A stretch of DNA of 52,907 nucleotides from an uncultured Pseudomonas sp. GTDB lineage: Bacteria; Pseudomonadota; Gammaproteobacteria; Pseudomonadales; Pseudomonadaceae. The notes under the pieces were generated by a model, which saw nothing but the letters and a program-made list of their open reading frames with translations, searched no databases and was not told the DNA's origin. Shown here piece by piece: positions 47,532-52,907 of the stretch. The DNA lies in the NCBI RefSeq assembly GCF_946886105.1, contig NZ_CAMPHV010000039.1:1-52907 (forward strand). The letters are read 5' to 3'. A program made the translations under genes and the position numbers. Each line of letters opens with the position of its first letter. The first letter of the stretch is position 1.

Positions 47532-48914
47532 ATGCTCTCGATCTACAACACGCTGACTAAAAGCAAAGAAGTCTTCAAACCGCTGGTGGGTAACCAGGTG
47601 CGCATGTATGTGTGCGGCATGACCGTGTACGACTTCTGCCACCTGGGCCACGGTCGTAGTATGGTCGCCTTCGACGTAATCACCCGTTGGCTACGCCATA
47701 GTGGCTATGACCTGACCTACGTGCGCAATATCACCGACATCGACGACAAGATCATCAACCGCGCCAATGAGAACGGCGAGGCCTTCGAGGGTCTGACCGA
47801 ACGCATGATTGCTGCAATGCACGAAGATGAGGCGCGCCTGAGCATCCTCAAACCGGACATGGAACCGCGTGCCACCGACCATATCGCGGGCATGCACGCG
47901 ATGATCCAGGCCCTGATCGACAAGGGCTTCGCCTATGCCGCGGATAACGGCGACGTCTATTACCGCGTCGGCAAATTCGCCGGCTACGGCAAGCTCTCGC
48001 GCCGCCGCATCGAAGACTTGCGCATCGGCGCGCGGATCGAGCCGGGCGAGTCCAAGCAGGACCCGTTGGACTTCGTCCTATGGAAGGCCGCCAAGCCGGG
48101 CGAACCGAGTTGGGAATCGCCCTGGGGCCTCGGTCGTCCGGGCTGGCATATCGAGTGCTCGGTGATGTCGACCTGCTGCCTGGGCGAAACCTTCGACATC
48201 CACGGCGGCGGCAATGACCTTGAGTTTCCGCACCACGAGAATGAGATCGCCCAGAGCGAGGCGGCCACTGGCAAGCCCTACGCCAAGTCTTGGTTGCATT
48301 GCGGGATGATCACCATTAACGGCGAGAAGATGTCCAAGTCCCTGGGCAATTTCTTCACCATCCGTGAAGTGCTGGAGAAATACCACCCGGAGGTGGTGCG
48401 CTACCTGTTGATCGCCAGTCACTACCGCAGCCCGATCAACTACTCCGAAGATAATCTGCGTGAGTCCAAGGCAGCCCTGGAGCGTTTCTACAACGCACTC
48501 AAGGGACTGCCGGAAGCGGCGCCCACCGGTGGCGAAAGCTACATCGAGCGTTTCACCGTGGCGATGAACGACGACTTCAACACCGCCGGTGCCTGCTCGG
48601 TTCTGTTCGAACTGGCCCGTGAGGTCAACCGCCTGCGTGAAAGCGACCTGCAGGCGGCGGCCGGTTTGGCGGCGCGCTTGAAGGAACTGGCCGGGGTGCT
48701 CGGCGTGCTGCAACTCGATCCCGAGGCGTTCCTTCAAGCCGGCGCCGACGGCAAGGTCGATGCGGCAGCAGTGGAAGCGCTGATCGCCGCGCGTTTGCAA
48801 GCCCGCGCGGAGAAGAACTGGGGCGAATCCGACCGCATCCGCGATCAGCTCAGCGCCATGGGCGTGGTGCTGGAAGACGGCAAGGGCGGCACGACCTGGC
48901 GTTTGGCCGAGTAA
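47532..48914 (+). CDS. cysS: Cysteinyl-tRNA synthetase
   Basis: CysRS is a class I synthetase with a catalytic zinc. The 460-residue protein begins [31 protein letters not shown] contains the first zinc-ligand cysteine and the HIGH-like HLGH (near residues 37-40). The other zinc ligands are in WHIECS and HHENE. The KMSKS loop is [10 protein letters not shown] near 266. ATG 47532 follows AAGGAAT; an upstream in-frame start lacks support. It lies 62 bp after glnS and is probably cotranscribed, as in related genomes. Confidence 0.97.
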   Translation: MLSIYNTLTKSKEVFKPLVGNQVRMYVCGMTVYDFCHLGHGRSMVAFDVITRWLRHSGYDLTYVRNITDIDDKIINRANENGEAFEGLTERMIAAMHEDEARLSILKPDMEPRATDHIAGMHAMIQALIDKGFAYAADNGDVYYRVGKFAGYGKLSRRRIEDLRIGARIEPGESKQDPLDFVLWKAAKPGEPSWESPWGLGRPGWHIECSVMSTCCLGETFDIHGGGNDLEFPHHENEIAQSEAATGKPYAKSWLHCGMITINGEKMSKSLGNFFTIREVLEKYHPEVVRYLLIASHYRSPINYSEDNLRESKAALERFYNALKGLPEAAPTGGESYIERFTVAMNDDFNTAGACSVLFELAREVNRLRESDLQAAAGLAARLKELAGVLGVLQLDPEAFLQAGADGKVDAAAVEALIAARLQARAEKNWGESDRIRDQLSAMGVVLEDGKGGTTWRLAE

Positions 48915-48937
48915 AGCAACGTTCTCTGCAAGACAAT

Positions 48938-48973
48938 GCCGTTCACTTGATTCAAGTGAACGGCTTTTTTTTT
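48938..48973 (+). terminator. Terminator after cysS
   Basis: GCCGTTCACTTGA and TCAAGTGAACGGC form a near-perfect 12-13 bp stem followed by nine T. Confidence 0.93.
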
Positions 48974-49092
48974 GTGCGTATGCCCGATATGGCATCAACA
49001 GTGTGCAGGCTTCGGGAGCCACATTTCATTGGCCGGAAACTCTCCAGTACGCCCCTGGCTGCTGCCTAGGCAAACGGCAGCAGTGAGGACTA

Positions 49093-49320
49093 TTGCCCCG
49101 CGGGCCGCAGAAAGCCATCGGTCATTTCCCGGCCATAGTCGCGGTGTTCGCCGGTTATGCGGTGGTCGCCATGCTGGCGCTGCCGCTGGAAGTGTTTCTG
49201 GTCGATGCGATCATCGGCGAGCTGTTGCCCGGGATGTTCCCGCCGCTGGTGCAGCATCATCGGTGCCACGGGCATTGGCAGCCCATGTGCGTACCGTATG
49301 GCCAGAGTTTATGGCCAGGG
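49093..49320 (+). pseudogene. Possible remnant of a small membrane-protein gene
   Basis: Between cysS and nirB an open frame encodes a strongly hydrophobic stretch (FPAIVAVFAGYAVVAMLALP, then VFLVDAIIGELLPGMFPPL). It is preceded by no ribosome site and runs downstream into repeat sequence. I do not recognise a family. It could be a decayed gene fragment or chance. Nothing else gene-like is seen in 48975-49570. Confidence 0.25.
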
Positions 49321-49350
49321 TTTTGGCCAGCAAACAAGATAAAAAAGCAT

Positions 49351-49373
49351 CGCCAGCGAGCTGGCTCCTACAT
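49351..49373 (+). repeat. REP-like sequence
   Basis: CGCCAGCGAGCTGGCTCCTA resembles the dispersed REP palindromes of pseudomonads (GCGAGC..GCTCCTACA type). The core GCCAGC..GCTGGC is an inverted repeat. Only one copy is visible in the window. Confidence 0.5.
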
Positions 49374-49571
49374 AGAGTTGCTGCGATGTAGAAATGCCCC
49401 AAAAAGGGACGGAGCGATTTCGCTGCACCGTTATCGATCACTGCGCGTCGCTGCTAATACCCACTGACAAGCGCGGGGGCATGCTCTGAGCCTCTCCGGC
49501 AATTGCCCGAAGCCCGCGCAGCCTGGGTTTCTCGGGGCCTTCAAGCGTGTTCGCTGAGGACTTGGCGATTC

Positions 49572-49587
49572 CGGCACGAAATCTGCA
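49572..49587 (+). promoter_or_regulatory. Sigma-54-like promoter of nirBD
   Basis: CGGCACG-AAAT-CTGC matches TGGCACG-N4-TTGC except for two T-to-C changes and keeps the exact GG-GC spacing. The predicted start near 49598 gives a leader of about 217 nt. Nitrogen-regulated (NtrC) control is inferred. Confidence 0.65.
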
Positions 49588-49678
49588 AAAGCTCCGCCAA
49601 CGCCTGCCAACACCTTTGGCAGTGCATCCCGTCGGTCATCGGCGACCAGAGGCCCTCAGCGGCGCGGGATGGGTGAAG

Positions 49679-49741
49679 CGGACAGCGCGGTCCGGCGCAT
49701 CACCCCCACATAACCCATGAATACCAGGCAAAGACGCCTGG
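49679..49741 (+). promoter_or_regulatory. ANTAR RNA element (NasT target) in the nirBD leader
   Basis: There are two hairpins with hexanucleotide loops. P1 has stem CGGAC/GTCCG with loop AGCGCG (49679-49694). P2 has stem CCAGGC/GCCTGG with loop AAAGAC (49724-49741). Both loops have A at position 1 and G at position 4, the diagnostic ANTAR pattern. The 3' arm of P2 is also the 5' arm of the following terminator, so the two folds are mutually exclusive. Binding of a NasT-type protein would allow readthrough into nirB when nitrate or nitrite is present. Confidence 0.88.
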
Positions 49742-49772
49742 AGCTGGTAGACAGCTCCAGGCGTTTTTTTTT
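49734..49772 (+). terminator. Attenuator terminator in the nirBD leader
   Basis: ACGCCTGGAGCTG and CAGCTCCAGGCGT form a perfect 13-bp stem with loop GTAGA, followed by nine T. It lies 43 bp before the nirB ATG, so transcription would stop before nirB unless the overlapping P2 hairpin forms. Confidence 0.92.
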
Positions 49773-49814
49773 GCTGGCCGTGCCCCTGGCAACGGCTTCG
49801 ACTGAGGAACGGCT

Positions 49815-52373
49815 ATGAACTCTCTCGTCACTCCGATCAAGCGCGAAACATTGATCGTCATCGGCAACGGCATGGTCGGCCATCATTGCGTCGAACAGCT
49901 GATCGAGCAGGGCGCGCTCGAACGGTATCAGGTGCATGTGTTCGGCGAAGAGCGCCAGCGCGCTTACGACCGCGTGCATCTCTCCGAATATTTCGGCGGC
50001 CGCGATGCCGAGTCCCTGGCCTTGGGCGAGCCCGATCTCTATTCCCGCCACGGCGTGCACTTGCACCTCGGCGCGCAAGTCCTGGAGATCGACCGCGCGC
50101 GCAAGGAAGTGGTGACTGCCGCCGGACGCCATGCCTACGACCGTCTGGTGCTGGCCACCGGCTCCTATCCTTTCGTGCCGCCGATCCCCGGTGCCGAGGG
50201 TAATTCGCGCTTGGTCTACCGCACCCTCGACGACCTCGATGCGATCCGCGCCGCCGCCGGCAATGCCAAGCGTGGCGTGGTGGTAGGCGGCGGCCTGCTC
50301 GGTCTTGAAGCGGCCAACGCGCTGAAATCCCTGGGCCTGGAAGCCCATGTGGTCGAATTCGCGCCACGCTTGATGCCGGTGCAGCTCGACGCCGAAGGCG
50401 GCGCCGCACTCAAGGCGCGCATCGAAGCCCTGGGCGTCGGCGTGCACCTGTCGCGCGCCACCCAGGAAATCGTCGCCGGCGAGGAATACGCCTACCGGAT
50501 GAACTTCAACGATGGCGAATTCCTCGAAACCGATCTGATCGTGTTCTCCGCCGGCATCCGCCCGCAGGACGCCCTCGGCCGCAGTGCCGGGCTGGAGATC
50601 GCCGCTCGCGGCGGCGTGGTGGTGGATAACGATTGCCGCACCAACGACCCGCAGATCTTCGCCATCGGCGAGTGCGCGTCCTGGAACGGCAGCATCTTCG
50701 GCCTGGTCGCACCGGGCTACAGCATGGCGCGCAGCGTTGCCGCGCAACTGGCCGGCGCCGACTACACGCCTTTCACCGGCGCGGACATGTCGACCAAGCT
50801 CAAGCTGCTCGGCGTCGACGTTGGCTCGATCGGCGATGCCCACGCCGCCACCCCTGGCGCCAAGAGCTATCGCTTTATCGATGAGGCCAGCGCCAGCTAC
50901 CGCCGTTTGGTCGTCTCCGCCGACGGCAAGCACGTACTCGGCGCGGTACTGGTCGGCGATAACAGCTACTACGACACCCTGCTGCAATACGCGCAGAACG
51001 GCATCGCGCTGCCGAAAGATCCGTCCGGCCTGATCCTGCCGCAGTCCGAAGGCGCGCCGACCCTGGGCGCCGACGTGCTGCCGGATAGCGCAACCATCTG
51101 TTCCTGCCACAACGTCAGCAAGGGCGCGGTGTGCTGCCAGGTCGAGGCCGGCATCACCGATCTCGGCGACCTCAAGGCGGCGACCAAGGCCGCGACCGGT
51201 TGCGGCGGTTGCAGTGCGCTGCTCAAGCAAGTCTTCGAACACGAGCTTTCGGCCCGCGGCGTCGCGGTCGACAAGAGCCTGTGCGAGCACTTCGCCCACA
51301 CCCGTCAGGAGCTGTACGCCATCGTGCGGGTGGAAGGGGTGATGAGCTTCGAGGAGTTGCTGGCCAAGCATGGCCGCGGCCACACCGGTTGCGACATCTG
51401 CAAGCCGGCGGTCGGTTCGATCCTCGCCTCGTGCTGGAACCAGCCGATCACCGATCCGCTGCTGATTCCGCTGCAGGACACCAACGACACCTTCATGGCC
51501 AACATGCAGAAGAACGGCACCTACTCGGTGGTGCCGCGTATTCCCGGTGGCGAGATCACCCCGGACGGCCTGATCGCCATAGGCGCCGTGGCGAAGAAAT
51601 ACGACCTCTATACCAAGATCACCGGCGGCCAGCGTATCGACCTGTTCGGTGCCCAGTTGCACCAGCTGCCGGACATCTGGGGCGAGCTGATCGAGGCCGG
51701 CTTCGAAACCGGCCACGCCTACGGCAAGTCGCTGCGCACGGTGAAATCCTGCGTCGGCAGCACCTGGTGCCGTTACGGCGTGCAGGACAGCGTCGGCATG
51801 GCCCTGCGCCTGGAAGACCGCTACAAGGGCCTGCGTTCGCCGCACAAGATCAAGTTCGCGGTCTCCGGCTGTACCCGCGAATGCGCCGAGGCGCAGAGCA
51901 AGGACGTCGGCGTGATCGCCACCGACAAGGGCTGGAACCTCTACGTCGCCGGCAACGGCGGCATGCGCCCGCGGCATGCCGAACTGTTCGCCACCGACCT
52001 GGATGACGAAACCCTGATCCGCTACATCGACCGCTTCCTGATGTTCTACGTGCGCACCGCCGACAAGCTGCAGCGTACCTCCGTATGGCGCGAAAGCCTG
52101 GAAGGCGGCCTGGATTACCTCAAGGAGGTGATCATCGACGACAGCCTGAATCTTGCCACCGAGCTGGAAGCGCAGATGCAGCTGGTGATCGACCGTTACC
52201 AATGCGAGTGGGCCAACGCCCTGAAAGACCCGGAGAAGCTCAAGCGCTTCCGTACCTTCGTCAACGACGAGCGCGGCGATCCGGATATCCATTTCGTCAA
52301 AGAACGTGGCCAGCGCCGCCCGGTGCATGCCCATGAACTCCACCTGATCCCCGTTACCGAGGAGGTGCTCTGA
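49815..52373 (+). CDS. nirB: NADH-dependent assimilatory nitrite reductase, large subunit NirB
   Basis: NirB reduces nitrite to ammonium in the cytoplasm with NADH. The 852-residue protein has an FAD domain (LIVIGNGMVGHHC near residue 14), an NAD-binding loop (VVVGGGLLGLEAANAL) and a BFD-like [2Fe-2S] domain (CSCHNVSKGAVCCQVE...GCGGC, about 430-465). The sirohaem/[4Fe-4S] domain has CVGSTWC near 646 and CTRECAEAQSKD near 686. All cofactor ligands are present. The TGA overlaps the nirD ATG. Expression is predicted to need both sigma-54 and antitermination. Confidence 0.96.
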   Translation: MNSLVTPIKRETLIVIGNGMVGHHCVEQLIEQGALERYQVHVFGEERQRAYDRVHLSEYFGGRDAESLALGEPDLYSRHGVHLHLGAQVLEIDRARKEVVTAAGRHAYDRLVLATGSYPFVPPIPGAEGNSRLVYRTLDDLDAIRAAAGNAKRGVVVGGGLLGLEAANALKSLGLEAHVVEFAPRLMPVQLDAEGGAALKARIEALGVGVHLSRATQEIVAGEEYAYRMNFNDGEFLETDLIVFSAGIRPQDALGRSAGLEIAARGGVVVDNDCRTNDPQIFAIGECASWNGSIFGLVAPGYSMARSVAAQLAGADYTPFTGADMSTKLKLLGVDVGSIGDAHAATPGAKSYRFIDEASASYRRLVVSADGKHVLGAVLVGDNSYYDTLLQYAQNGIALPKDPSGLILPQSEGAPTLGADVLPDSATICSCHNVSKGAVCCQVEAGITDLGDLKAATKAATGCGGCSALLKQVFEHELSARGVAVDKSLCEHFAHTRQELYAIVRVEGVMSFEELLAKHGRGHTGCDICKPAVGSILASCWNQPITDPLLIPLQDTNDTFMANMQKNGTYSVVPRIPGGEITPDGLIAIGAVAKKYDLYTKITGGQRIDLFGAQLHQLPDIWGELIEAGFETGHAYGKSLRTVKSCVGSTWCRYGVQDSVGMALRLEDRYKGLRSPHKIKFAVSGCTRECAEAQSKDVGVIATDKGWNLYVAGNGGMRPRHAELFATDLDDETLIRYIDRFLMFYVRTADKLQRTSVWRESLEGGLDYLKEVIIDDSLNLATELEAQMQLVIDRYQCEWANALKDPEKLKRFRTFVNDERGDPDIHFVKERGQRRPVHAHELHLIPVTEEVL

Positions 52374-52765
52374 TGAGCCAGTCGAATGTCGCACATACCG
52401 AATTGCGCCAGGCCGCGCCAAGCCCTAGCGCGTGGCGCGTGCTGTGCAGCCGCAGCGATCTGGTCGCCAACTCTGGCGTGGTCGCCTGGCATGAGGGCGC
52501 GCAGGTCGCGTTATTCCACCTGCCGCATACCACCGAGGGCGAGCAGGTTTTCGCCATCGACAACCGCGACCCGAAATCCGGCGCCAATGTGATCGGTCGC
52601 GGCATCGTCGGCCAGCTCAAGGGCGATCTGGTGATCGCTTCGCCGCTGTACAAACAGCACTTCCGCCTGGCAGACGGCAGCTGCCTTGAATACCCCGAGC
52701 AGCAGTTGCGCGTCTGGCCGGTGCGGCTGAATGGCGATGCGGTGGAGATCGGTTTGGTTGATTGA
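52373..52765 (+). CDS. nirD: Nitrite reductase small subunit NirD
   Basis: This 130-residue Rieske-like small subunit of NADH-nitrite reductase lacks the CxH...CxxH iron ligands, as is typical of NirD. Conserved segments are VALFHLPHTTEGEQVFAIDN, NVIGRGIVG and PLYKQHFRLADGSCLE. It is coupled to nirB through a TGATG overlap with GAGGTG upstream. Confidence 0.93.
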   Translation: MSQSNVAHTELRQAAPSPSAWRVLCSRSDLVANSGVVAWHEGAQVALFHLPHTTEGEQVFAIDNRDPKSGANVIGRGIVGQLKGDLVIASPLYKQHFRLADGSCLEYPEQQLRVWPVRLNGDAVEIGLVD

Positions 52766-52849
52766 GGGCGGGGCCAGACCGATCACCGCTTGGTGGGTTA
52801 CGTGGCGCACATATCCCGCAGTTGCTTCGCCAGCCCGGTTCAGCGCCAC

Positions 52850-52907
52850 TAACAGGCCGTTGAAAAACGTAGGCGAGGCAGCCGAGACAAGGCAAAAACA
52901 GGCGAGG
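52850..52907 (+). mobile_element. MITE-like element, copy 3, cut by the window end
   Basis: After TA at 52850, the sequence ACAGGCCGTTGAAAAACGTA and the following bases match the left half of the copies at 9421 and 12572, including GGCAAAAACAGGCGA. The right end lies outside the window. It sits 85 bp after nirD. Confidence 0.8.

Noticed and set aside
49656..52421. 921-codon antisense frame opposite nirB
   Set aside because: It is a codon-bias shadow of nirB without recognisable motifs or a ribosome site.

Overview
The window is high-GC gammaproteobacterial chromosome, almost certainly from a Pseudomonas species. Pointers are the tig-clpP-clpX-lon-hupB-ppiD block, acnB, the tssM-tagF-pppA-ppkA-tagTSRQ gene order of an H1-type type VI secretion system (T6SS), an Anr box in front of a tandem universal-stress protein, and a NasT-type leader before nirBD. 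I cannot name the species.

Region 1 (1-12476, + strand) is the end of a T6SS cluster. It holds a 5'-truncated tssM, then tagF, pppA, ppkA, tagT, tagS, tagR and tagQ, mostly with ATGA/TGATG overlaps. Together these form the threonine-phosphorylation pathway: the envelope sensor TagQRST feeds the membrane kinase PpkA, which is opposed by the phosphatase PppA and the repressor TagF. A small TA-flanked inverted-repeat element (MITE) sits exactly on the tagS stop codon and adds 48 codons in frame to the tagR reading frame. A second, expanded copy abuts the stop codon of a converging membrane Ser/Thr kinase gene (12762-14378, - strand). A third copy runs off the right edge of the window.

Region 2 (14379-20620) holds accessory genes: a secreted M14 zinc carboxypeptidase with a C-terminal GEVEDY domain, an exported hypothetical protein, a membrane-anchored alpha/beta hydrolase and an AcoR-type sigma-54 activator.

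Region 3 (20621-26950) is a divergently transcribed six-gene ABC importer matching the rhizobial glycerol transporter order GlpSTPQUV. It sits behind a near-consensus sigma-54 promoter and a cluster of TGTTCA motifs. The two ATPases carry complementary defects: one lacks the switch histidine, the other lacks the LSGGQ signature. This implies one working and one degenerate ATP site.

Region 4 (26967-37330) is housekeeping: folD, tRNA-Arg/His/Leu, tig, clpP, clpX, lon (with a heat-shock-like promoter), hupB, a decayed tRNA-Asp copy, and ppiD.

Region 5 (37472-48973) contains acnB with a long structured leader, a DUF1289 protein, an Anr-type usp gene, miaE, an SPFH protein, lpxH-ppiB, glnS and cysS.

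Region 6 (48974-52907) is an intergenic stretch with remnants and a REP-like sequence. It is followed by the assimilatory nitrite reductase operon nirBD, controlled by a sigma-54-like promoter and a complete ANTAR antitermination leader (two hexaloop hairpins plus an attenuator).
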